NCBI GenBank assembly: GCA_002205965.3
Contig: NADL03000682.1
Location: 558,001-622,000 of the forward strand
Length of the DNA: 64,000 nt
DNA from: Kappaphycus alvarezii
Lineage: Eukaryota; Rhodophyta; Florideophyceae; Gigartinales; Solieriaceae
Direction: 5' to 3'
Shown here piece by piece: positions 10,025 through 23,190 of the stretch (position 1 is the stretch's first letter; each line of letters begins with the position of its first letter). A model generated the notes under the pieces. The model was given only the letters and a program-made list of their open reading frames with translations, had not been told where the DNA came from and made no database searches. The position numbers were made by a program, and so were the translations under genes.

Positions 10025-10604
10025 TACCCCTTGCCCCAAAGCAGGATGCCATGAAATGCTGGATATCTACGGGGACCACTTGCTACATTGTCGCTTTGGC
10101 TGCGAGCGGAATACTCGCCATAACAACCAGGTGACTTTACTGGGGAACGACCTTGAAAGAGCCGCCCGACGTCGATTCATCGAACCTCGTCTACACTACC
10201 ATAACAGGACGAGGCCGGATATCAGGGCGATGGGAGCCGCCGATGGCACGGACTACTTCGACATAACCTTTGTCAACCCGCTCGCTCCCTCCCACGCAAG
10301 AGCCAGGGCTTTCAACCCACTCACTAGCCTCAACGCAGCTCACGCAGAGAAGCAGCGGAAATACCAAGGGTTCCTTGCTGAGCTGCCTGGGAGAAACAGG
10401 CTGGTTCTTGTCCCCATCTCAACGCTTGGAGGTTGGCATCCTTTGGCGTTCTCCGTCGTCAAGGAACTCGCGAGAACCGTTGCCACCCGCGCAATGGAAC
10501 GGTTTTCGAAGGTTAGAGCCATTCTTTTACAGCGGCACTCCGCTTTGACAGTAACCTCCAATGCCGCTTGTTTGCTGGCTGGCCTCCCTTCCACCTTCTG
10601 GTAG
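10005..10604 (+). pseudogene. Knuckle and RLE-like C-terminal domain of family B
   Basis: Open to a TAG at 10602-10604, but the first codons lie in the LTR; family B sequence resumes at 10025. The Cys/His knuckle reads HTPCPKAGCHE, then DIYGDHLLHC, then RHNNQV. The endonuclease-like core reads RPDIRAMG, GTDYFDITFVNPLA and, after about 30 residues, AEKQRKY, matching a PD-x12-D-x(n)-K arrangement. The tail is PISTLGGWHPLAF, RAMERFSK, LLQRHSA and SNAACLLAGLPSTFW. This 3' part has no internal stop, so it is the best reference for the many broken copies in the window. Confidence 0.7.
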
Positions 10605-10745
10605 ATTGGAGTGCCATCCACAGCTTTCGACGCATCGTACGGTTTCGCAATTGGCTTGACAATGATACGATATCTACGCTCCGGTACAAATTTACTGGAT
10701 ACCAACCCACATATCTACCACAGTAAATTAACCCCCCATTTACAC

Positions 10746-10842
10746 GGATAATGGGTAAGGTGAGTCATGTGCCTAAATTGCTGGCTCGAAGCCTGTCTGC
10801 AGGCATGATGTATTGGACATCACCGCTGCTGCTGCAAAATAT
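10746..10842 (-). pseudogene. Family B tail and type 1 3' UTR, inverted
   Basis: Reading the minus strand gives AAAVMSNTSCLQTGFEPAI and a stop, followed by GCACATGACTCACCTTACCC, the type 1 3' UTR. It abuts the type 2 3' end of the long B element tail to tail. Confidence 0.5.
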
Positions 10843-13800
10843 TGTCGTAGTAATACGTTTGCTCTTCTAGAGTAGAAAGCAATTGATAAAATCGCTTTGT
10901 GCTTGAATCGTAAAAGAAAATTGATAGGGGACACAAGAGGATATTCTCTAGCTAGTAAGAAGGGAATAGAGGGCTAAAATGCGGTTGAACTGCTGCGGAT
11001 GGAGTGAATGATGGGGTTAAACCCTCGTTCGATCAAATGTTTAAGGGAGAAAGTGCAAAATTTACAAATAAGGAGGTAATAGTCCCACTGACAGAAGGCA
11101 AAGGTTTCTCAGGTCTTTGAAGTGAAGCGGTGGGCAGAAACTAACCGTATGCTTAACTAACCGTATGCTTACTCATTTCATTTTGCCGGCTCGGAGAAGT
11201 GGATTTCGAAATCCTGTTGAAAATTTTTCATGAGTTTAAAGAAAGGCAAACTACATGATCATGGCCCTTTTAATGAAAAACATTCAGTAGGAAACCTGTT
11301 CATAAGCGTTGCCGTATTAAGGAAAACACCACCATGGAAAGGGACTTAAAATAGGTACAAGAGCCAGAATAAACCCGCGAGGAGTACTGAAAGGTGTTTG
11401 CGGTCCCCAATTGAAAAAAATCGTGATAGTTGGAAGTACTCACGTTACCAGAATCATTACAACAGCTATGTATGGATGGAGATTGAGTGCAGGTATTTGA
11501 AACAGTAAAGAAAATTCAACAATATCTCATGTACATGACGCGACTCGGAACTTTCAAGTACATTCTGCTGCTATTCTATTTGACAATACTATACAAGTTG
11601 ACTTGGTGTATCTGATACAGTAATTGAACTTCACGTCTTCCTCCTTCAGGACTCTGACGAAGTTTTCATATAGCCTGTATTTCACGGGAAGTAGCTCACT
11701 CAGCTCACATGTACGTCGGGCTACCGAAACTGTTTAGCAGAAAACTTTCAAAATACCACGCAATATGTGTTTAAATTGTTTACACAATGCAGACTTTCGA
11801 AGGTGTTGGTTAGGTGCGTAAAGGCAGGATCTGTCCTCCAATTTTCCCCCAAGGCTTTCATACAATAACATACTGCGGTCAGTTATTTCATTCTCTGATG
11901 TAATTATGTTTTACATTTACTTGATCAACAAAGTTCTAACACTGAAAACACCCACACGCAATCCTTCGTACGATTTAAGTACTATCTCAAACACCCATAT
12001 TCAGACCTGGTCTAAAAAGTTGTTTTCATAAACACAAAGTTCCTAATAAGGAGGTTTCATTTCCAAAATAATATTTCTCTTATTGATGTAAACATGCCCA
12101 AAATGCCCATATCAAATTAATTTGAGATTATTCTGAAAGTACAGTACATGAGTACATTTTTATCCACCTGGAAATGTCCAAGTTGAGATGCTTTTTTTGC
12201 TTTAGAATTCACTAGAAAGTGGAAATTACCGTAATGATTTTTAAAATGTCTTTTCATTTTAGTAATACAAATGTGAACGAAAACTTCAAGAAAGAACAGT
12301 TTCCAAAAACCCTTCCGGAGAAGAAAATAGTATACAACCCGGGAAATTGCAGATTTATCAACTTGAAGTTTAAATTTTCAAGAATAAAAGAGTAAAACAT
12401 AACCATAATAAGCTAATGAAAAGACAGAAATAAGATTGTAAATAAGCTAATGAAAAGACAGAACTAAGAGTGTAAATAAATGTGATCTGTAGTGGAGGAT
12501 GTACTTTGCAAAAAGGCAGTGTTTCATTTAAAATACAGCAGTTACTATAACTTAATATCATAATGACAATTGTCTTTATGACTTCAAATTTTTATCAGAA
12601 CTCGCTCCATTCATGGTCTACAGAGCACCAACTTACTCACAGGGACGTCACATTTTTACGGTACTTTTTCCAAATTTCCATTATTCCTGATTCTCTAAAA
12701 ACTACTTCGCTTTATAACTTACCAATTTATTTGCTATGAAATGAATGCATTTAAATTGTGGCCCTTTCCGATTCAAAAATAATTGTTTTCAAAGTAAACA
12801 CAGATTATGAACAACGTAATGAGGAAGTCTTCTACATCGGAACTTCACTTCCGTTCCATTTTTTCAATTCAATTCCTATAAAATATACCTCTCACCTACT
12901 TGATGATTCTAATCCCCAATGAACTTGAATTCAATAATGTTTTCCAACAATTGGGGAAATTATTATTTAGAATTTATGGGGAAAAAAACTTTTAGGTCTA
13001 TATTCATTTTTTTAAAACATTTGTCAGGGACTCGTTCAGAAAACTAATCTTCGTTGTCATATATCTCATACATACCTCTCTAATGATTATTACATAGCTT
13101 TTACTTCGTGTTTTATTTCATAAATCTGTTCCATACTGGGATTCATGCTTTATGAGTAAATATCGCATCGCATTGTCTGTTCACATGTAAGTAATTATAA
13201 AATCAAAGAAACTTTTAATCGTGAAACAAACATTTGTTTTACTCCTTCGCTGTCTCGATACATGGTTGTACTCTTATCAGATCTTCAGGTGAAACGTTTT
13301 TCTGAAGAAACGGTATTAAAATGTGAAAGATGGATTGTTCATTATTCCGTCAGGGTTCTGAAGTAGATAATGACCCTCAAACGTTAATGATATTCAGAAT
13401 TTCAGTATAAAAAATTCAAGCACACGCGAAAATAGAAAGCATATCATTGTTCATGGCATTTTAATAGGAAATCTGTGATACTGGTCAGTATTTAGATAGT
13501 TACGCAATTCACTACTATTATTTACCCTTTGAGATTTGAAAGCAACAATAAGGCTCGAAATATTTCAAATAATCCACAATATGACAAATTTGTTGCAGTA
13601 CTTTTTCCAGGTAAAGTCTTATGGGTTAAGTTTTAGAGATGTTTTCTATTCATTAAAAGTTCGTCTAAAGGTACATATTTTATACGAAATCATTAAAAAA
13701 ACGCTCCAACACCTTGTGCTTTTTCTAACGAAAATATCAGAAAAATTAAGTAGTATTGGTAAAATCTAGTTTCAATTCTATTTCCTATTACGAAAAAGTA

Positions 13801-16800
13801 TTTGATATTCATCTTAGATATTGTAATTCATCAGATTGGGAACATAAATAATGGTATTGTATACATTAGATCAAAGGAATCTTAGACCTCCAGTCAAATA
13901 GTTGAGTAAATAATCCTTTTAAAACTTTTTGCAGAAATATTTAAATGTTTTTGATGTTAAATCGAAGATTATTTATTAATTTAGATGAGCAAACTTATTG
14001 CAACTTATTTGTACGAGAAGAGTTCAGGAGACATTAAATTTACACCTGCACTTATTCGACAATCATAAATATTTTAGGTTATTCTTTTGAGCATTCTTAC
14101 TACGTTACGATTAAATCTATCAAGAATAACAAAAAAGGATAGTTATTATCATTACTAGCTCAATTTAGGCTTCACTTTCGACTAATTTAGTTAAAATAAA
14201 TATTTCTGAATCGACTTATATTTGAGTAAAGTCTCACATTAAAGCATGGAATTTTGAAATGTATATCTGGAGGTTTCGATAAAGAAAATCATAAATCAAT
14301 TCAAGTAACATAAATGACTAGAACTATGTGCTTCCTTGCTAACAGAAAATGTCCCCAATATTTCTATTCTAAACAAAACTAGGAAACCCTACAGTGAAAA
14401 ATTAAATATTGAAGATCTCAATTAGTGCCAACAATGAACAAAGTATGGACGGGGAATATATTTAGGCAAAATAAGAAGTGTTCCATGGAAAATTGTATAT
14501 ATTAATGTTCCAGTTTTTTGAAAACTGAGGTCGATTGAAAGTTTTAAAACAAATTAAAGTATTTCATTAGAATATCTTTGACGGAGAACTTCTTTTAAGA
14601 TCGACGTCTGGAATGAAAGATAACTTGGGCTTTACGACATTTATAATTGAAACTTTAATTTTGAATCAGGAAGAGTTAGTATACCTTCCTTATGTCGTCT
14701 AGATACGAAGTAATTTATAGGAAAATTCACAATTAGAACGTAATTCCTCCGAGTAAAATATTTTTGGAAAGATATATCATAAATTGCGATGATTCTAGCA
14801 AGTTGCTCAAACATTGTCCATTATTTCGTACTGAGGACTGCACCTATCCAAAAAAAATTAAATAGGCAAGTACAAGCAAAGAAGTAATATTCCGAAATTT
14901 GAAATGATAAAGCCATTTTAAGCCTCGCATGTGATAATTTGATACTCAGTTTTAGTTATTAGAACATTTGAAAGCATTTCTTATTTCACAAATTGACTGC
15001 ATTAGTAAAACTCTATTTTCTGAATATACCGGTTTTCCTTCTAGTTCTACTGAAAATGCAGGAGTGTGTTTTACAGAAGATCATAGTGCTCTATAGATTA
15101 GTTTTTTTGATAGGTGCTCAGAGCTTTCAGTTGGTTCCATCCATCTAGAATTTTGTACTGTCTTTTCCCTCATTTTCTGGATGTTAATTGCTATTTGGTT
15201 CACTGCATCTGATTACATCGCTTCTGGACGTCTTCAGTACATATTATTACTGTATTAGATTATTAAAATAATAAATATCAATATGAATTTGAGATTTTTC
15301 TAATGCTTCTAACAAAAGACAGCACTATTCTGAAACTGGTAGTTCCTAAATTAACAAGAAGTGATGTTTTCATTCCGAATAATTTCATTCCCAGTTGTTC
15401 TAGAATGAAAATTTGTCTGGAGAAAAAATAGACATATTAAAGATTTGTCAAAAATATGTCACAGAATCTATGAAACAATCGTACAATGCTTTTACACACA
15501 TTATTTTCAAAGTTCGTGGTCCTGCAATGAAAAATTAAAACAGATAAAATTATGTAACTATATTATACTCATCTTTTTATTAATGTAGATCTCAACAGAG
15601 AACGTAAAGATTCTCTTGGACTCTTTTGTATATTTTTTAACACATAACCACAATTTTCGTCATTGTCGAAGTGTATTAGTATTTACAGTAAATATTACAA
15701 CTTTTAAATTATTAATTGTACATTAACCGAGCATTTGGAATAAAAAAGTTCAAAGTCATGAAAATTTGAAGGAAAGTGCCTGAATACTTTAAAATATTTG
15801 ATTAGCACTATCTGAATACAACTCAAAATATAGAACTATTTTAAATAGTTTCTGTCCTTGTTCGAAGTTCTGTTCATTTAAAAATAAACCAAAAAGATAA
15901 AATCGGAAACTATTGGCATAAACGTATACACAAATATCGTTCTAAATTACATTTTGTCCTTATTAGAGGAACAGAGGTGCCATAATGTATTAAAACTCAG
16001 TCATTGCTCAAAAATTTACTACAGAAGCAGTTTTTTACAAAAAAAAATAAAATAAATAAATCAAAAACTTATTTTTCGCTGAAGCATCCTGCACGTAGAG
16101 AGAGAAACAGAAAAACCTACAATAATACATTTAAAAAAATGTTACGTCTATTTTGAATATAAATTCATGAAATTTTCTCATTGCTCGCATTATCTAGAAA
16201 TCAATTAAAATGAAATCTAAATTTCTTTCCCTTTTCCGGTCAACTATTTTTGCCGAAAATATATATCACATGATCGACTTCCTTTATAAAATTACTGTAA
16301 AATACTTCAGTTTTTCATGGTTTCTGAATGATTCTAATGCTACTTTGAAATGGGTTACATAAAAAATGAATTGAATTTATGGGCTTGTCTGAAATAAATC
16401 TGTCTCTCGACGTTCGATGGTAGTGACAATAAAATCTTAAAACTACAAAAATCTACTAAAGAATTGTTTTGTATTCATATCGAGGTAGTAAAGTGTAAAA
16501 GATCAAGCTTTTGAATAGAATTTTTCGCTTCAATTTGTTGGCTATATGTTACATTTATTTGCATAGAGCAGAAGGTTTATATTTTATAACCACATATTCT
16601 CTATTGTAAGGAATATTTAAGAGCGTAATTTTACTGCGACTAGCTTCTGTATACAAGCAAAAAAATTCTTCTAGATCTTTCGCAGGTTCATCCGCCAAAT
16701 CGGTAGTTCTCTTGTTGAATTAAAAGCAATTTTTAATGCTACATGTAAAAGAAAGTGGTTAGATCAATTCTAAGCATTTCTTTTCTGCTTTACAATATCT

Positions 16801-17600
16801 CATGCGCATTTAAAATTAGTTTCCGTTTCGAGTAATATTTATTTATTTTTTATAAACATTTGGAAGTCATTTTTAGATCATCTTTTATGTTAAATCTCGG
16901 TTGAAAAATATAAACTGAATGCGATTGAGCATATTTTGACTTTGTTATAGTAGTTGCAAATCTAATACGGTTAGGAAACCAAGTTTGCAGCTATCACAAT
17001 TTATGCCATTTGAATGAACAAAAGGGCGACACAGAAACAGTAAGTGTCAAGTGTTCCGAACTCAATTTAATGCAAACTGAAGAAACAGTTCCATAGATAA
17101 ATTAGGAACACAAGTATATAATTTTTAAGGAAAGAAAAATTGAAGTCTACTCCTAAATGTAAATGGAAAAGGCTCTTCTAATATGAAATGTTGAATCATT
17201 TCAATCGAGTATAATGTGGACTAACGAAAGTTTTACTACTCTGTACTCCACTTCAAGGTCTCAGTCAACTCACTTGAACCTTTTTCGCTAAATTTTCCTT
17301 AAGTTTAATAAGTCTCTCCGACAGCCCGATATTATTGATGAATTGTAGGTGAAACTGATGCGCGCATTAGAGTAAATTATTTTTGAAACAAATGATCACT
17401 ACGACCTATTTAAGTATATATATCTGATTCTACTCTACGAAGTTTCCATCTAAGTGATCAGAATCTAGTACATCCTTTCCAAAAATTCATTTCATTCATA
17501 TATTTTCCAACATATTTCCATAAATGGCTCAAAATCTTTGATTTTTCCTCAAAAAGATCCAAGTTCTCCTATTGAAAACTAATTTTTCAGAAAAAGGACC
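10843..17600. other. AT-rich gene desert
   Basis: Nearly 7 kb of AT-rich sequence with stops in all frames. I see no coding pattern, RNA gene or element end apart from a small tandem duplication at 12408-12475 and a doubled CTAACCGTATGCTTA near 11141-11172. Confidence 0.5.
12408..12475. repeat. 34-bp tandem duplication
   Basis: ATAAGCTAATGAAAAGACAG is repeated at 12408 and 12442, with the rest of the unit nearly identical. Confidence 0.7.
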
Positions 17601-18400
17601 AAATCACATTCACCCTAGACTTTGGTTATTTGGTGCAGCTACGACTTCATATTGTCTGGAGGGTCTCGCTTAACCTCCAGAAAGAAAGAAAAAAGCAACA
17701 ACATTAACCAAGGGAAGAATTCAACGGGGCGTCCGGGTTCGCCTTTTCCGCGTTTCTTAGACTTGCGGAGTGGGTGGCTCAGAGCCGATAAACTGCGAAT
17801 TGTTAGGGTCTTGACGGGTCTCGGTCCGGTTGCGCCAGTGGAAAAACACGACGCCAGGTTGTAAGTCAGACCAAGGTGGTCGATATCCCTCGTTAAGAGT
17901 CTGGATGCGTGTAAACTCTAAGAAGAAAGCTGTAAACAGCACGTGATTTTCCCACCACAACAGTTTCGGGCCTGCAGCCTCGGAAGTTTTCTTGCATGAT
18001 TCCTTCCCATTTTTGTGTTTGATGTCTTGCTCCATGATATACCGGGTCCCTGTGTTCCGCACCAATTTTATTGATCTCCATCCCCGTCATAGACTACAGG
18101 ATCGACCATAACAGCAGAAAAATAAAACAACACCTAATTTTTTGGTGTAAAAATGGTAGAAAACCGGAATGAAGGGATAGAGAACCAATCCAAAATCTAA
18201 CAACAGAAGACAAGTGAATTGCAACCAAATAATGCGGAGGTCTAACTAGATTGGTAAGTTCCGAGGTCCGGCTCGGTCCTGTAATAAGATCCCTGGTGTC
18301 AGCCCTAATATACAGGACCCCATTGGGAAACCATTGTAAAGCTAAACTGTAAAATGTTAGTACTCTAAAACTCATTAAAATGACATAATTAATCTGTTAA
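17600..18400. other. GC-richer island with an unassigned minus-strand open frame
   Basis: Composition rises sharply against the AT-rich flanks. The best frame is on the minus strand, 18065 to 17757, about 100 codons (internal ATG at 18035), with Trp-rich segments such as KLLWWENHVLF and VVFFHWRNRTE. I do not recognise it. It may be an old element fragment. Confidence 0.25.
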
Positions 18401-20099
18401 TTGTGCTCAAACACAATTAGTATCATCATATCTACACATGTGATTGTGTAACCCTCACACCAATTTGGGTTTTACTTCACCTTTATCGAGGTCGTGGTAT
18501 TCTGCACCAGATTACACGTAATTCCATGGGTCTAACACCACGCGCTACACCACTCCACGGGAGCGGATTGCACTACAGATTAGACTGTAGATAAGAATCT
18601 ATATTTTGCGAAAATTTTATCATCTTTTTGGATATAATTGCAATTCAATGGCTTCAATTGTCCACTGATTAATTTTCACATTTCTTTCTTTCTCTTTTTT
18701 CCTTCGCTTCCTCCTCGAAGTATCAATGTTAAAACCAATATTAAACGTGCTTCAGCTCTTAACGTTTTATATATTATAATAAATGAGACCTGGACCAACT
18801 ACCGCAACCCGCCTTGTCCAAAAGACAAAATTTAAGCATCTAAAATTATTTGTTTGAAAAATAAAGGGTCGAAGAGCTATACATATTGAAGCATGATATT
18901 TTTGGAAAAAAGAATGGAAAATATTCAGCTAGTACAGTCAAACAAGAAATATTTTGTAACAGCACTTTTTTCCGTTGACTACGACTTTAAGAAATTTCTT
19001 AATAATTGTGAGTCCCTTTGCAATCGCAACTTTTCGGCCAGTTTTGTCAGAACTGCTTCTGCGGTTAGGTCTTGATTTTTGGTACGTGTTCCGAGCTGAA
19101 ATTCTCAGGTTACCCTAGGCGCCATTAGAGATTACGAATCGTAGGCTTTTTAAAGATTCCAATGTAAAGGTGGTAATATAAAGGCTAATGTGAAGAAATT
19201 TGGCTAATAGAGTTTTTTCTGATGTTGAAGACATACGGTTTAGAATTTAGCACCCGAAGAAATATTTCTCTACCTTTTCTCTTTTCTATGCAAGCTTTCA
19301 TAAGTACTAAGCATAGTTCGCCAACTATTTTCAGATTAGCATGGGCATTAAAGCGGTTTATAGTGGGAATTAATAGAGTAATATGTCCGAAGGTAGCACT
19401 TTTTTCGAAAGTCAGCAAACTGCATTCACCAGAAATGGTTTATTTATGAAAAGTATGCATTTGGGATTTTGTACTAGAAACGGTAACAGGTTTGGGAGAA
19501 GGGGTTTAATCTGATTTAAGAGCTTAAAATGAATCTAAACGAAGTATAGTAGAGTACTTAAATGCCTCGACTAAAAGTAAAACACAATGTAATGCTAAAA
19601 GTTGTGGACCCACCGCAAGTGATTTTCTTCAAAAGAACTTTATCTCATTGGAAAATTCACTTTTCATATTTTTATTACTTGCTTTCTCATTCATGTGAAA
19701 GTTCCTCTTTACTTGAACATGACCGACTACAGGATTACAGCAAATAATAGTGTGCTCTCTCAGTAAGAAATTTAAGAACATAGTTTCTATCCAATATGTT
19801 ACCGGGGAACTGAGATTCATGGCTGAATGTGTCCTTACAGCTAAAATTAGCAGAGAGACTTGAACGTATCCAATACGCTGAAGCGACAATCTTCTATGAA
19901 CAAGCCAATATTTGCGAATGTAAGCAGCACCTCACAATGCATGGATAGAACGTCAATTTCATCACTGACTTTCTTATGACCTGAAATAAATCTCATGTCA
20001 TTACATTAGACTATATCAGTCATATTAGATATAATTTGACAGAAATAATAGGGATTAATTTCCAAAGTATGATATTGTCAAAATCAATTATCCCAAACC
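18401..20099. other. No gene recognised
   Basis: AT-rich sequence with short open frames and no recognisable motif. Confidence 0.4.
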
Positions 20100-20588
20100 T
20101 AGGTTTTGCAAGCGAAAAAATTGCTACGCCAGTGATGCGTAAGGACTAGGATAGATATTGAATTTCAATTAGCGGACTACTTGGGCCCATATTTGAAGTT
20201 GTTTCCCAAATTGCTTAACCTCTCCTACACGAAGCTATTCAGTCAGCCTACATGAGCTTTTTGCCATACTTTAAAGTCTCAAACAGACGTACTGTGAAGT
20301 GTGGACGACATTGACTGGAGGGAAGATAATATCAAGTTAAATATCTAGGTGTTCTTTTGGAGCTCCAACCCACCTGAACGGAATTGTTACTAAAATAGTA
20401 TCAAAAAACTGATCTTAGTATCTTCGGACACCATAACATCTACTGCCTTTAATTATTCCCGCTTCTGACAAAAAATTGTGCCATGAATTTGCAACGGTAA
20501 CATATTTTAATTATGTTACTGTTTTCAAAGTATTCACATTGAGTCTCTTCGTTGATATTTTCTGCAGGCACATCCTTAGTGCACATCA
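20100..20588 (+). mobile_element. Diverged copy of the 723-bp LTR, 5' part unclear
   Basis: Matches the LTR through GATGCGTAAGGA, then TTGAAGTTGTTTCCCAAATTGC, AAAGTCTCAAACAGACGTAC, AAATATCTAGGTG and the end GCACATCA at 20588. It is more diverged than the other copies and the 5' 150 bases are not recognisable. No duplication was found. Confidence 0.5.
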
Positions 20589-20642
20589 AATAAAAAATAA
20601 AAGAATAAATAGAGATTTTTGATAATCAATCAGCATACTGTT

Positions 20643-20762
20643 GCTAACCTCGTACTTTGTAAGCTCACACCCACTCATCTCAGTGCCCAATTGAATATGT
20701 TCTGCTATCCTCGTGCTTTGTAGGCTCACACCCACTCTCTTCCATCCCTAATGGAATATGAG
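20643..20762. repeat. 60-bp tandem repeat, two units
   Basis: Units start GCTAACCTCGTACTTTGTAA (20643) and GCTATCCTCGTGCTTTGTAG (20703) and share GCTCACACCCACTC. Each ends near GAATATG. Confidence 0.7.
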
Positions 20763-21065
20763 TCCTCACTTTAGGAAAAGGCGTTACTCTCCAAATATTA
20801 AAATACTTAAATTTCCCCTAAACATAACTTTTCAAGACGTTTGAACTGGTTCACAGTCCTCTGAATCCTTCTAGCAGAGACACCCTCGGGTTCCCCCTCA
20901 ACAGATTGTGATTTTCGGTATGAGAAAATTGTTATCAATAAGGGCTTCTGAAGAAATGACAGTTGTTGACGACATATGATCAGCAGTTTTAGATTCATCC
21001 ACACTCAATACTAAATTCAAAAGAAAGAAATTCAGAAAAATTAGATCAGCCTAAAATACTGAATA

Positions 21066-21470
21066 ACGGACAAGACCGGACATCAGCGCCATAGGTGCCG
21101 CCGGCGGAACTGACTATTTCGACATAACATTCGTCAGTCCTCTCGCTCCCTCCCATTCCAGAGTCTGGACTTTCAACCCGATGACAAGTGTCTCAATGTA
21201 GCGAGCGCGGAAAAGCGGCAGAAGTACCAATACTTTCTTGTGGAATTACTGGCGAGAAGCAGGCTGGTTACTGCTCCAATCTCTACTCTTCGCGGATGGC
21301 ATCCAGCGGCGTTTTCAGTCGTCATGGACCTTGCAAGAACCGTCTTCAGCCGCGCAATGGAACGGGTTTCGAAGGTTCGAGGCATTTTTCTTTGGCGACA
21401 CCACTCGGCATTGGCAGTAACTTCTAACGCTGCTTGTCTGCTGCCTGGCATCCCACCGACTTTCTGGTAG
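21066..21470 (+). pseudogene. RLE retroelement family B, C-terminal fragment
   Basis: RTRPDISAIGAAGGTDYFDI, TFVSPLAPSHSR and FNPMTSVSM lead to a stop and frame change near 21200. Then ARSRLVTAPISTLRGWHP, SRAMERVSK and SNAACLLPGIPPTFW run to the stop at 21468-21470. It is closest to the copy ending at 10604. Confidence 0.7.
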
Positions 21471-21529
21471 ACTGTTGCTTGTGTTAGCATTTGAAAGCAA
21501 TGATTTGTACATGAGAATTGATTTGGTTC

Positions 21530-21660
21530 TTTAATTTGTGAAAGTGCGGTTCGGCTTTCCCCCGGTGTATGCTAGACATGTTCAAGATAATTGTTAATGT
21601 GAGTCATGTGCCTAAATGGCTGGCTCGATGTTGTACATTGCTTCGACCATCAGTACATGT
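21530..21660 (-). repeat. Family B type 1 3' UTR, inverted
   Basis: TTTGGTTCTTTAATTTGTGA, CGGTTCGGCTTTCCCCCGG and GAGTCATGTGCCTAAATGGC are the reverse complement of the type 1 3' UTR at 1742-1848. It lies tail to tail with the preceding B fragment. Confidence 0.6.
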
Positions 21661-21942
21661 ATTTAATATGAAATTCAGATTTACAACTCCAGACGGGTTC
21701 CAGTCATTCCATACATCTTAATACTGAAATCCCTATTTTTCTATTTATTGAATCCCACGTTTAGCATAGGATAGGGCCCAACGCTTATTTTTCTGAAATT
21801 TGAAGGGTTATCAAGACCTATACACAAGGACCGAGGTATTTTCAGATGAAGCATGCAAAAGAATTTCGTACCAGCCGGTTCATATCTAGCTTCTTTTCTT
21901 GAACCATTTTCAATCGCTACTTCAACCTTTTGGCATCTTTCA

Positions 21943-22920
21943 GGGAAAAATGTTTGGGTGTTTTACTTGATAGGGGTAAATAAGCGGGGGAAGAGATCCT
22001 CAGAACCAATTACTCTGAGAAGGAGGTGTTGCGAGCGACAAAAGTGCTACCGTGGTATTGTTGAACGAACAAAAGGGAGTGTATATAGAAAAGAGTTGAG
22101 GAAGCTACAAGCAAGTATAAAAGGGCAGGGTCTACCACCGACGCTCTGCGATTAGCGTAAGAAAAAGTTTCTTGGGTCTGAAGTTGACTCTCAACTTCCC
22201 ACTACTCGGGACTTGGCTTGAAGTTGTCTGCCAACTTGCTTCACTTCCACTAAAGGAAGCAGTTTACTCGGCTTTTATAGACTTTTGGCTACCCCAAAAA
22301 GTCTCAAACAAGCATACTAATAACCATAAAATGTATTTACAGTAATCGTGTGAACCAGAGAGACTATTAGAAGATATTTCCTCAACGTAAATATCTAGGT
22401 GCCATACTCATGCCAGCCACCTATCGGCCAGGGGTGGGAATTGATGTGGCCATTATATAGACCTTTCAGAGCTACTTGTAGTATCACCCACAACCTGGAA
22501 CTGTACTGACATCTACTATGACAGCGTGTCCTAAAATGAAAAAAATCAACCGATGAATTTGCCACACTCACCCAAATTAAAAATATCTTGCAAATTCAAA
22601 AACTGTAAAAATATCTTCTCAATTCCGATACTGTATACAATTATGGTCCTCATCTAGATTTTTTTCGTGTGCGAATATGCGCACATCATTACTCTTGGAA
22701 AATATATCCGATCTATCCCATGGTTTTCCAGACAACCACAGTCGACTCTAAAAGGGTATATCGACACAGTAATGGGGAAGGAACTACGCTCCCTAAAATG
22801 ATACTTTCAGGTCAGCCATCAAGCAGGCCGCATTGGACATGACGCCTGCTGTGGCGTGCCTTTGCATCAAAACCCCCCGAACCTTACCGCATCTTTCAAC
22901 GCCGCGAAAAATACCGAGTT
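21943..22920 (-). pseudogene. Family B tail with type 3 3' end, split by a solo LTR
   Basis: On the minus strand a FRGVERCGKVRGVLMQRH block, then SNAACLMADLKVSF, stops at 22793-22795. The type 3 3' UTR follows: GGAAAACCATGGGATAGATC, then GGATATATTTTCCAAGAG. The UTR is interrupted after TTACT by the LTR at 21968-22688 and resumes at 21967-21943 as ACACCCAAACATTTTTCCC. Confidence 0.65.
21968..22688 (+). mobile_element. Solo LTR, copy 2 (721 bp)
   Basis: The same LTR as at 9302-10024: begins TGATAGGGG and ends ATGCGCACATCA. The target duplication TTACT is perfect (21963-21967 and 22689-22693), and removing LTR plus one copy restores the family B terminal sequence TTTTACTCTTGG. Its target was again a family B fragment. 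Confidence 0.85.
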
Positions 22921-23190
22921 CAACAGGCTTCAAAAGTGTACCACCACGAATACCAGGCGAAACTCTTCTACTCCCAATATCCACTCTAAGAGAGTAACAC
23001 TCCGCCGCATTTCGTTACTGACGGATGTGGTCCGACGCTACGAGAGCTATGGCGACCGTCGCGAGGGCGGGGTACGTCCACATGCAAAGATATATCGTAG
23101 CGACGGATTCGTCCCACGCCTCTTGCGGCTGGCCTTAACCCAGTCTTGTGAGGTTGTCTGTCTGTCTCTGTCTCCAATACGCAGACCTGC
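22921..23190 (+). pseudogene. Family B fragment, head to head with the preceding one
   Basis: On the plus strand the pieces PISTLRE (22977 region), ATRAMATVAR and HMQRYIVATDSSHASC follow the family B C-terminal order, with three stops. Because the neighbouring fragment is on the minus strand, the two lie head to head. The exact junction near 22900-22930 is not resolved. Confidence 0.4.

Larger units (their letters stand above)
6880..10745 (+). mobile_element. Long RLE-type non-LTR retroelement, family B, interrupted by a solo LTR
   Basis: This is the most complete copy of family B: N-terminal domain, reverse transcriptase, linker, Cys/His knuckle, RLE-like domain, stop at 10602-10604, then a type 2 3' UTR ending CCCCCCATTTACAC at 10745. 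The part encoding the knuckle is cut off from the RT by a 723-bp LTR with target duplication TACCC. The domain order (RT first, CCHC-like knuckle and endonuclease last) is that of RLE-type non-LTR elements such as the R2/CRE/HERO group. The exact clade is inferred and not tested. GC content is clearly above the AT-rich flanks. The element is inactive: frameshift in RT, altered motif C, LTR insertion. Confidence 0.75.
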
